64,000 nucleotides of DNA from Rhizobium mesoamericanum STM3625. Its GTDB lineage: Bacteria > Pseudomonadota > Alphaproteobacteria > Rhizobiales > Rhizobiaceae. Where the stretch lies: the NCBI RefSeq assembly GCF_000312665.1, contig NZ_HF536772.1, positions 1,918,547-1,982,546 of the forward strand. The letters are read 5' to 3'. Under the pieces are notes generated by a model, which saw nothing but the letters and a program-made list of their open reading frames with translations, did no database searches and was not told the origin of the DNA. A program made the position numbers and the translations under genes. Of the stretch, positions 1-9,001 are shown piece by piece (position 1 is the stretch's first letter; each line of letters begins with the position of its first letter).

Positions 1-44
1 ACTTCACTTGTTCGATCTCACCCTGATACTGAAAAGAGGGCGAT

Positions 45-467
45 ATGCTGAAGCGCAATTTATTGGTGGCGGCTGTTCTGGTCGCCTCCCTTGTTCATAT
101 CGACGCGGTTAGTGCCCAGACCTTAAGCTACGCAGACGCGGTGACGAAACTCGCCGATGACTGCGGGGCCGATATCCAAAAGCTCTGCAAAGGTCTAAAC
201 CTCGGCGGCGGACGTATTGCCGACTGCCTGCAGCAGAACGCCGCCAAGGTATCGCCCACCTGCAAGAGTTCGTTGTCCACCGTCTTCCAGTCAATCGGGC
301 AGCGCGAGCACGCGCAAGCATCCTACGAGCAGGTTTGCCAAAGAGACATGTCTAAGAGCTGCTCGGGCATTAAGGGCGACGGCTACGTTCTCGCCTGTCT
401 GGTCAAGAAGGAGAAGCGGGTTAGCAAGGAATGCAATCAGGTGATCACCGACGCGGGATGGAGGTAA
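45..467 (+). CDS. secreted cysteine-rich repeat protein
   Basis: 140 aa exported protein of unknown function. A signal peptide occupies residues 1 to about 24 (hydrophobic core after Lys3-Arg4, cleavage likely after VSA). The mature part holds eight cysteines in two similar units, each with a DCL or ACL triplet after a Gly-rich turn. This resembles the cysteine-rich GLG1-type repeat seen in rhizobial secreted proteins, and the cysteines probably pair as disulfides in the periplasm. The start is set by GAGGG four bases upstream. The next gene begins four bases after the stop, so the two are probably one transcript. The repeat assignment rests on cysteine spacing only. Confidence 0.7.
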   Translation: MLKRNLLVAAVLVASLVHIDAVSAQTLSYADAVTKLADDCGADIQKLCKGLNLGGGRIADCLQQNAAKVSPTCKSSLSTVFQSIGQREHAQASYEQVCQRDMSKSCSGIKGDGYVLACLVKKEKRVSKECNQVITDAGWR

Positions 468-471
468 ACCG

Positions 472-1053
472 ATGACAAGAATGCTTTCGAAAACCGTCGT
501 TGCGCTGGCTGCCGGTCTTCTCCTTCCTGGCTTGGCGTTGGCACAGGAAGTATCGCAAGAACGGATCGTTAAGGGATTGGGAAAGCTGACCGCGGCCGCC
601 CCCGCAATCGACGTGGAAATCCTGCGGCAGGAGGCAATCGGCGGCGGAAACAAACCGATGTCGGAGCTGCCAAACTGGAAGCGCATCGCAAAGCTTCCGC
701 AAATGGTATTGGAGATCAACTTCGAAAACGACTCCGTCGCCATCCAGCCGAAGTCCTATCGGACACTCGGGCTGCTCGCCGAGGCCCTCCATCATCCAAA
801 CTTGTGGGACTACAAGTTCCTCGTCATCGGGCATGCCAGCGCAACGGGCGACGAAAAGCATAATCTGGAACTGAGTGAGCAACGTGCGGCCGCGATCAAG
901 GAGGCGCTCTCGACGACATTCGCCGTCGATCCGCAGCGTCTATACGCGGTCGGCGTCGGCGAACATCTGCCGATCGAGGGAACCGATGCCAACGCCTCCA
1001 ACAACCGACGCGTCCAGCTGGTAAACCTCGGGGTGTTCACGAAGAAACCCTGA
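472..1053 (+). CDS. OmpA-domain protein
   Basis: 193 aa envelope protein. Residues 1-24 form a signal peptide ending ALA-Q. The C-terminal half (about 75-190) is an OmpA-like peptidoglycan-binding domain: an INFENDS strand, the GHAS turn, the QRAAAIKEAL helix and the NNRRVQL end. Domains of this type bind peptidoglycan non-covalently from the periplasm. There is no beta-barrel, so it is a soluble or tethered periplasmic form. GGAGG sits seven bases upstream of ATG 472, overlapping the end of the upstream Cys-rich gene, so translation may be coupled. Confidence 0.85.
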   Translation: MTRMLSKTVVALAAGLLLPGLALAQEVSQERIVKGLGKLTAAAPAIDVEILRQEAIGGGNKPMSELPNWKRIAKLPQMVLEINFENDSVAIQPKSYRTLGLLAEALHHPNLWDYKFLVIGHASATGDEKHNLELSEQRAAAIKEALSTTFAVDPQRLYAVGVGEHLPIEGTDANASNNRRVQLVNLGVFTKKP

Positions 1054-1299
1054 TAAAGGTTTGGGCGGCGCGACAACCCAAGAGACGGTTTCGCGATGCG
1101 TTAGGCGGCGGACACTCCTGTGGCTTGGCTTGTTGCATTGGCCGGAATAGCTTTCGCGCAGTGCGTTCTGTTCCTATCGATAGATTGAGGATGAGGCCAT
1201 ACTGATGATTGTGGGTCGGGCAGTTGCGCCCAAAGTCGTGATAGGCCGGGCCGGCTTTTAACCCTAACCTACACTCGCCCTGATTGGTGGCAGTGCCTT

Positions 1300-1327
1300 G
1301 GCCGCAGTCCAACTGCGGCCTTTTTTT
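1300..1327 (+). terminator. intrinsic terminator, orphan
   Basis: A perfect 9 bp stem (GGCCGCAGT with ACTGCGGCC), a 3-base loop and then seven T. It lies about 250 bases after the OmpA-domain gene and 9 bases from the end of the convergent regulator gene. It ends either an unusually long 3' UTR or a separate small transcript within 1054-1327. Confidence 0.8.
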
Positions 1328-1335
1328 CTCCTGGG

Positions 1336-3123
1336 TCAGTTAGCGGCCTGTTCGTCCTCGACGACCAGGCCGCCAGCGCGCAATCCCGCGAAGAACCGCT
1401 CCTGGTCTTTGGGGCTCGCCAAACGCTTGACGACCTCTTGCCTGACATTCGGGATCAAGGCCGGGCTATTGGTATTCAGCCAATCAAGTTGTTCCCTGGC
1501 TTGCTCGTACTTCCCCAGTGCTCCGAGAATCGACATCAATACGAGCCTGTGCATCGGATTGTAGTTGAGGTCCGACATACGAGACCAGAGTTCGGCGGCC
1601 TGTGCATCGCCTCTCATAAACGCGCACAGCGCCATCCCGACCTCGTAGTAGCCGTCTGGCCCAGCATTTTTTCTAACCGCCGCCGATATCAACTCGCATC
1701 CTGTGTCCCACTTTCCCGACATCGAGAGACGCAGGCCGTATTCGCCAGCAACCTCCGTGTCGTTGGGGTTGATGGCGTAAGCAGCCTCACCGGCCCTCAA
1801 CGCTCCGGGGATATCACTGCCAAAAAAGTTGGCGAGCATCAACGCCTGAAGGGCTCGAGCGTTCTGCGGGTCGAGTTGCACCGCTCGTTCGGCTAGGTCC
1901 TTTGCCGTCTTGAGGGTTGCGGGCGTCGGCTTGGTACCCAGTTGGAATGGAAACCGGAACTCGTCGAGAAGGGTGAGCGAAAGAAGGGCCGCAAGGGAGG
2001 AATCGGTCTCTTTCTTCTCGATTGCCTGCTGCAGGCAGGTCTTCGCGATATCGTGCGCCCGCCGGGTCATCTCGCTTCGGTAGCTGTAGTAAGACAGTGT
2101 GCAGGAGTATGCATCCGAGCTTCCGGCTCTGTTGGCGACGTCCGTCTGGAAAATGACACTGAAAGGGCGGGCGACCGCAGTCGCGATGTCATCGGCAAAC
2201 GCTGTTTCGGTTTGAAGGATGCCCTGCGTGCGCAAATCAGCGTCATAGTTATTCGCCCAAATCACCGCACCATCCGCCAGCCGGATCAGGCGCGCGGACG
2301 ATCGAAGCTTGTCGCCTTCCAGCCGGACGCTACCCTGGAGCGAATACAACGGCGGGTCTTGACGGTCGCCGGCTCGACGCGCTTGATCATCGCTGAGGAC
2401 GACAATGTCCTTGAAGGGGACGAGCTTGTCGATAATTTCGTCGGTGATGCCCTGGGAGACACTCGATGCAAGCGTCCCACCCGAAACCGTATCGAAGCTT
2501 TCCACGACAACCGTGAGCCGCTTCTCCGCACTCGCCAACGTCCGTTTCGGTTCAGGCGACCGCATTCCTTGAAACATTCCTGCCAGCATCGTGAAGGAGG
2601 CAATCACGGCGCCTGCCAAAGCAAGCCAAGGCCATCGCTTCATCAAGTGCAGCTTCGCTGGTTTCGAGGGAGCATCAATCCGCTCTGGGACCAGATTAGT
2701 ATGTTCTGAAACGCTCGATACACGTCCCGCATCGTTCGCGGAACTGGATTGGGCTTCCGCATTCAGCCGGAATACCGGCACATAACCGCCCTTGGGGATC
2801 GTGATAATGACCGGGTCATCAGCGCCGGCCACCAGATAATACCGCTCAAGCTCTCTTCGCAACCGCCCAGCTTCGATCCTGACGCATGGATCATTCTGTG
2901 CGTCGAAGTTGGCATCTCGTCCGAATACCGTTTGGGCGATGGTGAATGCCTTCAGATAATCATGCCGCCCGTCTAGCGTCTCCTCGACGACGAACTGCAG
3001 AAACTGGCGTGCCCGCGCGGGCAACCGGAACTCGTCGCTCTGCAGAATAAGTTTAAGTTGTACCCGAACGTCATCCGGGGCCGGTTCGGCCAGATCGATC
3101 TTGTCCATCCCTGCACTGCTCAT
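1336..3123 (-). CDS. membrane-tethered winged-helix / TolB-like / TPR regulator
   Basis: 595 aa from ATG 3123; in-frame upstream starts reach 3213 but lack a clear ribosome site. Order: winged-helix DNA-binding-like domain (about 20-115), a linker, one membrane helix (about 165-185), a TolB-N/FlgO-like domain (about 200-330, with the GSVRLEG and AVIWANNYD segments) and a TPR-rich C-terminus. Rhizobial proteins of this type are often labelled adenylate cyclase because cyclases share the TolB-like region, but no cyclase catalytic domain is visible. A ToxR/CadC-like topology, with DNA binding inside and the sensor outside, is the natural inference. Ligand and targets are unknown. Confidence 0.7.
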   Translation of the reverse strand: MSSAGMDKIDLAEPAPDDVRVQLKLILQSDEFRLPARARQFLQFVVEETLDGRHDYLKAFTIAQTVFGRDANFDAQNDPCVRIEAGRLRRELERYYLVAGADDPVIITIPKGGYVPVFRLNAEAQSSSANDAGRVSSVSEHTNLVPERIDAPSKPAKLHLMKRWPWLALAGAVIASFTMLAGMFQGMRSPEPKRTLASAEKRLTVVVESFDTVSGGTLASSVSQGITDEIIDKLVPFKDIVVLSDDQARRAGDRQDPPLYSLQGSVRLEGDKLRSSARLIRLADGAVIWANNYDADLRTQGILQTETAFADDIATAVARPFSVIFQTDVANRAGSSDAYSCTLSYYSYRSEMTRRAHDIAKTCLQQAIEKKETDSSLAALLSLTLLDEFRFPFQLGTKPTPATLKTAKDLAERAVQLDPQNARALQALMLANFFGSDIPGALRAGEAAYAINPNDTEVAGEYGLRLSMSGKWDTGCELISAAVRKNAGPDGYYEVGMALCAFMRGDAQAAELWSRMSDLNYNPMHRLVLMSILGALGKYEQAREQLDWLNTNSPALIPNVRQEVVKRLASPKDQERFFAGLRAGGLVVEDEQAAN

Positions 3124-3399
3124 CGGAACCCCACGATCCTGATTAAGTATAGCTAACAACGGGATATTCAGACGATAGAGGCTCCCAAACATAGCGGCAA
3201 CAATATTTCTCAATACACCCCGAAATGGACTGGCGTCGCCATTTCGCGTTGAGTGGATCGGGTCTCTCGGGATCGTGGAATGGCGACGAGGTGGTCAGAT
3301 CTGCGGGGCCACCCGCGGCGCGGATACCACCTCGCCAGACTGAAGTCCGCCCTTTTCTCTCATCGGCAATCAAGCGGCAACCGGCGCACGCTCCGAGGC

Positions 3400-3843
3400 T
3401 TAATCATTGATTTGCGGCTCGACGAGCCTGGCCAGATTGCGGAGCGATTCCTGCCAACCGAGATAGCAGGCCTCTGGGGGTATCTCGTCCGGGACACCTG
3501 CTTGGACGACATCGAGTTCGGTTCCGACCGAGACTTTTTTCAATGTCACGGTGACCTCCATTTCACCAGGCAAATTAGGGGCGTCGAATTTGTCCGTGTA
3601 ACGAAGCTTCTCGCCTGGCACCAGTTCGAGGTAGCTGCCCCCAAAGGAATGGCTTCCGCCGGTCGTAAAATTCCGGAAGGACATCTTGTGTGTTCCGCCG
3701 ACCGTTGGCTCCAAATGATGTACCGTGCAGACGAACCCATTTGGGGGAAGCCATTTAGCCAGTGCATCCGCCTCCAGGAATGCGCGATAAACTTTCTCGG
3801 GACTGGCAGCGAGAACGCGGTGAAGACGTATCGTGTTCGGCAT
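3400..3843 (-). CDS. SRPBCC (AHSA1-like) family protein
   Basis: 147 aa, one START/Bet v1-like domain of the activator-of-Hsp90-ATPase type. Visible family features are the N-terminal RVLAASPEKVYRAF strand-helix, the W-LPP segment, the MSFRNF strand and the C-terminal helix containing GWQESLRNLARLVE. Such proteins bind hydrophobic ligands in a cavity; small stand-alone ones are common in rhizobia and mostly uncharacterised. AAAGGAGG lies about six bases upstream of the ATG, a strong start. There is no operon partner; the next gene on this strand is about 280 bases downstream. Confidence 0.8.
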   Translation of the reverse strand: MPNTIRLHRVLAASPEKVYRAFLEADALAKWLPPNGFVCTVHHLEPTVGGTHKMSFRNFTTGGSHSFGGSYLELVPGEKLRYTDKFDAPNLPGEMEVTVTLKKVSVGTELDVVQAGVPDEIPPEACYLGWQESLRNLARLVEPQIND

Positions 3844-4569
3844 GATGATCCTCCTTTGGATAGAACACTCTGAGTGCCCCTAGGACGAACCAGCCTTTGT
3901 CAATCCGACAACGAGATCGAAATATCCGGTTCAGCCATGTCGGTCATTCTGCCGTTTCCATCTGAACCGGGCAATGCGTTCTCCATGCATGCAACCGGAC
4001 CAAGATCGCAGCCGGAGAGTTGGGGCGGCCACCATGCGTCCCCAAAAGTGTCCTGCAAAATCGACGCGTCGGAGCAAATTCTGTCAAAGAAACCTCCTCG
4101 CTTCGAGGACGCTTCAAGTCTTGGAATGCTCTCAAAAAACGATCGTGGGGCGACGTCTTCGCCATGAGAGGTCCATTGCAAGTCGCCGCCTTCTCCAGCC
4201 TTCAGCCTGAAACTTGGAGAGGAGATCAGCGCCATCGAAGTAAATGACGAACATATGATGGATCACGCGTAGGCTGAGGCCCGGATTGCCTTGGCTGAAG
4301 GCGTGTTTCACGTCGGTATAATTCGGACAGCGTCCACCTAGCACGTGCCCGTAACGCGGGTGGTGTCGCTATGGCTGATGACTATGCGGCGCGGTGAGAT
4401 TGGACCCTGCTTGTCACCTCGCCGCGAGGTGACGATTGAGGGAGGATCCATCGCCAGGATATTTGCAGGCTTTTGGGGGAGTTCCTGGATAACGCAACCG
4501 AGCCCTTCTGGCGGCAAGGTGGTTGCCTACCCGTTTCAGGCCACAAACTGAAACCGGCGGGACAGGGTC
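3844..4569. other. 726-base stretch without a recognised gene
   Basis: No family match is visible in any frame. The longest candidate is a minus-strand frame (4235-3900, 111 codons, ATG start) with no ribosome site and weak rhizobial codon bias; it may be chance. Another minus frame (4344-4132) carries a protein-like run around VIHHMFVIYF but no good start. A 21-base perfect hairpin palindrome lies at 4413-4433. The stretch could be the remains of a lost gene. Confidence 0.4.
4413..4433. repeat. 21-base inverted repeat
   Basis: GTCACCTCG, then CCG, then CGAGGTGAC: nine perfect pairs around a 3-base loop. No T-run follows on either strand, so it is not a simple terminator. It could be a protein-binding site or a structured RNA element. 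Confidence 0.6.
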
Positions 4570-4836
4570 TTATGCGAACCGGAGAGCCGTTTTCGCGCGG
4601 GCCTTTGCTGCTACTTCCTCACGATCGCGAGGAGGTTGGGAAGCTTCCAGCGACGTGAGCAGCTCGTGGGCGCATCTCGCGATCGAATTGACCGCACGCT
4701 CGAACGCGGCCTCATTGCGCTTCGATGGCCGGGTGGTTCCGCTCAACTTGCGTACGAACTGAAGCGCAGCATCATGGATCTCCTCATCCGTCGCTGGCGG
4801 ATCGAAATTGAACAGGGGTTTGATATTTCGGCACAT
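4570..4836 (-). CDS. DUF2277 family protein
   Basis: 88 aa. The start MCRNIK-LFNFDPPATDEEI, the LQFVRKLSG segment and the SKRNEAAFERAV helix are the hallmarks of DUF2277, a small widespread family of unknown function. I chose ATG 4836 because family members begin at MCRNIK and GGGAG sits six bases upstream; the frame extends to 4884 but those codons do not belong to the family. It stands alone on its strand. Confidence 0.85.
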   Translation of the reverse strand: MCRNIKPLFNFDPPATDEEIHDAALQFVRKLSGTTRPSKRNEAAFERAVNSIARCAHELLTSLEASQPPRDREEVAAKARAKTALRFA

Positions 4837-5118
4837 GACTAGCTCCCGGTCGTCTTCTCTCTGCCACTGAGAGGATGGTGACATAGTATAAGAAGTAATC
4901 GGGCGGGCGTTAATGGCAAACGGTTAGATCGCCATCGCGAAAGGCAATGCCACCGCAAGGCAGGAGCAGCGTCTCACTCGGTAGGCGATCTCGATTTTGG
5001 CGATGGCCTAGAAGCAAGATCGCGGCCTTGGTATGTTGGGACAGGCGCTACCGCTCCAATGCGGCAGGCAAGGCAAGGCAAGGTTTGGCACCAGGAGGTC
5101 GCCTGGCGCCATCCAGCC

Positions 5119-6609
5119 TCATTCGGCTGGCGTGCTGTCGACAGACGGCGCGCGCAGCGACTTTTCCGAGATGTCGATCATCGGTGTGAAGCTTGCTGCC
5201 GGCATGCGGACCTCGTCGCGTTCATCGAGAGGGGAGGAGGCAACCGCTCCGCCGGCCCGTTCGCTGCGAGCGACCTCGAGCTGGCCGGTCAGAATGGCGC
5301 GCTCGGCACGCAGCTGCCGGATCTCCGACTTCGCGATCTCCAGGCTGGTGCGCAATTGGCCGATCTCATAGCGATCGGAATCCATGCGCGTATCGATGTC
5401 GCGACGCAGCGCATCGGCATCCCGGTCGCGGCGCACGCGCAGGCTTTCAGCTTCGCGCAGCTTCAGCGTCAGCTCGTTGGCCTGTGTCGCGAGTTCGCGG
5501 CGCGCTGACTCGCTCTCGGCGCCTGTCGTGCGGGCGCGCTGCAGTTCCTCGGCAAGCCGTTCGCAGCGGGAGAGGGATGTGACGAGCTCCGATTTGACAC
5601 GCTTGAGATCGGCGCGTGCCGCCTGCAGCTCCTCGTCCGTCATCTTGTTACGACCATTCGCGGTGACGAGCAGCTTCTCCACGAGTTCGGCCTTGGAGCC
5701 GATCGCCTCATGCTTCGTCGTCAGGTGAGCGATTTCGAGCGCCGAGGACGCCTACAGGGTCTCATGCTCGACCTCGAGCCTCTTGTGGCGTTCCTCGAAA
5801 AGCGAGAGATCCTGCTTCAGGTTGGCAACGGCCATCTGCAGGTTGCGCACCTGCGCCTCCTGCTCGATGAGGCTGGACTTCAAATGGGCGCGTTCCTCGT
5901 TGAGGCGGGCCATCTCGCGCGTCTGGATGCCGTTCTCGCGGCGCGAAGTTTCCATCAGCAGCTGATGCGCCGTCGTCTCATTGTCGAGCTTCTCGCGGGT
6001 GACCGAGAGTTCGCGGCTGCGCTGGTCGAGCTCCGTCTGGGCGCGCTTCAACAGCGTCGAGGCTTCGTCAAACTGTATGGCGCGATCCGTCAGCTCACGC
6101 TCGGCGTCGAGAAGGCGGTTCTCGATGATCGTGAACTCTTCGCGGGTGACCTGATGCACGCCCTGGAGTTTCGTCAGCTCGCCGCGGAAGGCCTCGATCT
6201 CAGAGCGAAGCTGAGTGTTGTCGGCGCGAAAATCCTTGTTTTCGGCGATCAGGCGAAGATTGTCCTGATCGGCTTTCTGGCGCGCGTTGCTTTCGTAATC
6301 GAGAAGCGAGCTGATGCGCGCGCATTCGGCGCGCAACGCGCCGGTCTCGTTCAGCGACTGGCTGTGTGTGCCGAGCAGCGAGGAAACGCGCTCCTGCAGC
6401 GATGCGATGCTCGACAGCAGGTCTTCCGACGTCCGCTGGTTTTCCTCGAGCGCGGAGCCAAAGGCTGCAAAGTCGTTGACATCAGGAATGGCGTAGCGCA
6501 GTGGCTCATCGCCGGCTGGGCGCTCATCGGTTATCGATGCGGGTCTGTATCCTGTTGTCGACAGCGACTTGCCGCCGTCTTCTGCGCGACGAAAAAAGTT
6601 CATGACCAT
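5119..6609 (-). pseudogene. large coiled-coil protein interrupted by one in-frame amber codon
   Basis: One long minus-strand frame encodes about 496 residues of mostly heptad-rich coiled coil, with a short N-terminus (MNFFRRAED) and a low-complexity tail. No membrane segment or ATPase head is visible. A TAG at 5754-5752 splits it after residue 285; the same frame then runs on without any shift for 210 codons in the same style. A single C-to-T change in CAG (Gln) would explain the stop. Start is ATG 6609 (or 6603), with GGGG eight bases upstream of 6609. Possible outcomes are a null or truncated protein, readthrough, reinitiation at a GTG near 5682, or a sequencing error. Rhizobial proteins of this kind are often annotated as chromosome-partition-like, but nothing here proves that role. 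Confidence 0.75.
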
Positions 6610-6821
6610 GACTTGTGCCCCAAAAGTACTTGCCAAAAACGCCGGCGAAATATGGATTTCAGCTAATTAAGCGACAGATCGAAAATTGCCCTGAGTCCGT
6701 AAACGCATGCTGCGCTGGTATCTAGAAACGGCTATGTGTTCGGTGTCAAAATACGCAACGTGACAATCAACAGGTTTGACGGGCGCACCTGTGACGTTTG
6801 GGCAACAGAAGGATCACGACC

Positions 6822-7151
6822 TCATTCGTCGGGCAGAATTCGCATCTCCTCGGTCTTCATTTCGCTGCCCAGCTCGACCTCTTTCGTCTGCTTGTCATAG
6901 ACGCAGAAGTAACTGACGAAGCCGTTCACGCCCTTCGGCTTGCCGGTCACGAGGGCGATGCCGAAGTGCTCACTGCCGAATGGATCGACGACGGCGTGTG
7001 GAGACTCAATCGAGGCACCCGCCGCCTGTTTGCACTTGCTGTCGACCTCGGTCGCAAACTCCTGCCAGGCATCGCCAGAAGAGGTGCGGGCGGTTCCAGC
7101 CGCAGCCATTGCGATGGCAAAGGTGCAAAAGCGGACTTTATTCCTCTGCAT
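6822..7151 (-). CDS. small exported hypothetical protein
   Basis: 109 aa with a signal peptide (about residues 1-20, MQRNKVRFCTFAIAMAAAG) and a mature domain with two cysteines, about 40 residues apart, that could form a disulfide. GGGG eight bases upstream supports the start. I do not recognise the family. It is transcribed away from sodB and shares the intergenic region with it. Confidence 0.65.
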   Translation of the reverse strand: MQRNKVRFCTFAIAMAAAGTARTSSGDAWQEFATEVDSKCKQAAGASIESPHAVVDPFGSEHFGIALVTGKPKGVNGFVSYFCVYDKQTKEVELGSEMKTEEMRILPDE

Positions 7152-7352
7152 GTGAAAAGCCCCGTCTTCATAATGTTGTAAAACGCCCCCATGATCAGCG
7201 ATTTAGGGCTGCAAAGCCAAGTGCTTGGCGAAGGCAATTTTTCCTCTCAGTCCCTCTTTTTTGATATTTCGCAGGTTGCCTCTCCCTGCTTGCGCTCCTA
7301 TGTTCCGCCTCACCTGCCGATTACGCAAACTATTGCCAAGAGGAGACCCACA

Positions 7353-7955
7353 ATGGCTTTCGAATTGCCCGAACTTCCTTATGACTACGAAGCGCTTCAG
7401 CCCTTCATGTCGAAGGAAACCCTGGAGTTTCATCACGACAAGCACCACAAGGCTTACGTCGACAACGGTAACAAGCTCGCGGCCGAGGCAGGCCTTTCCG
7501 ATCTTTCGCTCGAAGACGTCGTGAAGAAGTCGTTCGGCACTAATGCTGGCCTCTTCAACAATGCGGCCCAGCACTATAACCACGTCCACTTCTGGAAGTG
7601 GATGAAGAAGGGCGGCGGCGGCAACAAGCTGCCGAGCAAGCTCGAAGCTGCCATCAATTCCGACCTCGGCGGCTACGACAAGTTCAAGGCGGATTTCGTC
7701 GCTGCCGGCACGACCCAGTTCGGCTCCGGCTGGGCATGGGTTTCCGTCAAGAACGGCAAGCTTGAAATCTCCAAGACCCCGAACGGCGAAAACCCGCTTG
7801 TGCACGGCGCAACTCCGATCCTCGGCGTCGACGTATGGGAACATTCCTACTACATCGATTACCGCAACGCTCGTCCCAAGTACCTCGAAGCCTTCGTTGA
7901 TAGCCTTATCAACTGGGACTACGTCCTGGAGCGCTACGAAGCCGCTGCCAAGTAA
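7353..7955 (+). CDS. sodB: superoxide dismutase (Fe/Mn family)
   Basis: 200 aa, the full family length. It converts superoxide to oxygen and hydrogen peroxide in the cytoplasm. Metal ligands are visible: His27 in FHHDKHH, the His of NNAAQHYNH, and Asp and His in DVWEHSYYID. The Gln in NNAAQH is the arrangement typical of iron-type enzymes, though alphaproteobacterial forms may use either metal. AGGAGA six bases before ATG 7353 fixes the start; the frame extends upstream to 7191 without family similarity. A strong terminator follows the stop, so it is monocistronic. Confidence 0.95.
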   Translation: MAFELPELPYDYEALQPFMSKETLEFHHDKHHKAYVDNGNKLAAEAGLSDLSLEDVVKKSFGTNAGLFNNAAQHYNHVHFWKWMKKGGGGNKLPSKLEAAINSDLGGYDKFKADFVAAGTTQFGSGWAWVSVKNGKLEISKTPNGENPLVHGATPILGVDVWEHSYYIDYRNARPKYLEAFVDSLINWDYVLERYEAAAK

Positions 7956-7978
7956 TCAGCTCGCAAAAACAAGATGTC

Positions 7979-8013
7979 AGCACCCGGCGCTCCAAACGCC
8001 GGGTGCTTTCGTT
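7979..8013 (+). terminator. intrinsic terminator of sodB
   Basis: Perfect 11 bp stem (AGCACCCGGCG with CGCCGGGTGCT), 7-base loop and a T-rich tail (TTTCGTTC), 24 bases after the sodB stop. Confidence 0.85.
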
Positions 8014-8059
8014 CGATGACCGTCACAAGCTTGTCATCCGGCGCGCCTAATGCGCTGCC

Positions 8060-8914
8060 ATGACATCTTCTTCCGATCTTCCCATTCTCCGCTTCGGTGT
8101 CGTCGCAGATCCGCAATATGCGGCGAGGGAGCCGCATGTCGGCATGGACCGCCACTACGCCGGCAGCCTCGCAAAGCTCTCCGAGGCAATCGACGTTTTT
8201 AATGGCGAGGATCTGAGCTTCGTCATCACGCTCGGCGACATCATCGATCGGGACTTCGAGAGCTTCGACGATATCCTGCCGATCTACGACAGCCTGAAGC
8301 ACGAGAACTTCTTCCTGCTCGGCAATCACGATTTTTCCGTTGCAGACGACCGCTTGGCCGATGTCGCCAGCCGCGTCGGCCTGGTCTCGCCTTACTACAG
8401 CTTCGTCAGGCAGGACTGGCGCTTCATTATTCTCGATGGCAACGAGGTCAGTACCTTCGCGCCGGCACCTGGCCATCCCCGTCGCGACACCGCCGCTCGC
8501 CGGCTCGATGAACTCAGGGCTGCGGGTGCAATCAACGCGCAAGATTGGAACGCCATGCCGAGCGAGGAACAATTCGCATGGCTTTCCAACCAGCTCGCGG
8601 ATGCCGACGCGGCCGGCGAGCGCATCATCGTCATGAACCATTACCCGGTCTATCCGCCGAACGAGCATGACAGCTGGGACCGCGAGCGCATGATCACGCT
8701 ACTCACAGCGCACCGCCACGTGGCGGCCTATTTCAGCGGCCACAACCACGCGGGCAATTTCGGCACGATCCGAGGATGCCATTTCCTCAATTTCCAGGGC
8801 ATGGTCGATACCGAGACGGAGAACGCCTTCGCCATTGTCGAGATCTGGAACGACCGCATGCAGGTCCGCGGCTTCGGACGCGAGGACAGCCGGACGCTCA
8901 GCCTCCGTCGCTAG
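8060..8914 (+). CDS. metallophosphoesterase, ADP-ribose/CDP-alcohol diphosphatase type
   Basis: 284 aa calcineurin-like phosphoesterase. All metal motifs are present in order: GVVADPQY (D-x-Q variant of DxH), GDIIDR, GNHD, NHYPV and SGHNHAG. The DPQY form and overall length fit the Mn-dependent ADP-ribose/CDP-alcohol diphosphatase group, which cleaves the pyrophosphate of ADP-ribose and CDP-choline-like substrates. No signal peptide, so cytoplasmic. The ATG has no strong Shine-Dalgarno. It follows the sodB terminator and so needs its own promoter. Substrate is inferred from the family. Confidence 0.85.
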   Translation: MTSSSDLPILRFGVVADPQYAAREPHVGMDRHYAGSLAKLSEAIDVFNGEDLSFVITLGDIIDRDFESFDDILPIYDSLKHENFFLLGNHDFSVADDRLADVASRVGLVSPYYSFVRQDWRFIILDGNEVSTFAPAPGHPRRDTAARRLDELRAAGAINAQDWNAMPSEEQFAWLSNQLADADAAGERIIVMNHYPVYPPNEHDSWDRERMITLLTAHRHVAAYFSGHNHAGNFGTIRGCHFLNFQGMVDTETENAFAIVEIWNDRMQVRGFGREDSRTLSLRR

Positions 8915-9001
8915 AACATGTCCTCTCGCAGCTTCGCTCGCCGTCACGTAAAGTGGAACCGCCATGGTCCTATGAGGATTATCAACTCATTGGAGGCTAC
9001 C

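Noticed and set aside
1336..3123. Adenylate cyclase
   Set aside because: Only the TolB-like region is shared with such annotations; no cyclase catalytic domain is present.
4132..4344. Small minus-strand gene
   Set aside because: Protein-like centre but no ribosome site and an Arg-run end; kept only as a note on the geneless stretch.
5710..6666. A 318-codon plus-strand frame
   Set aside because: Antisense to the coiled-coil gene. It does span the amber site, but its Leu/Arg-rich content has no domain and is explained by mirrored Glu/Gln/Ala codons.
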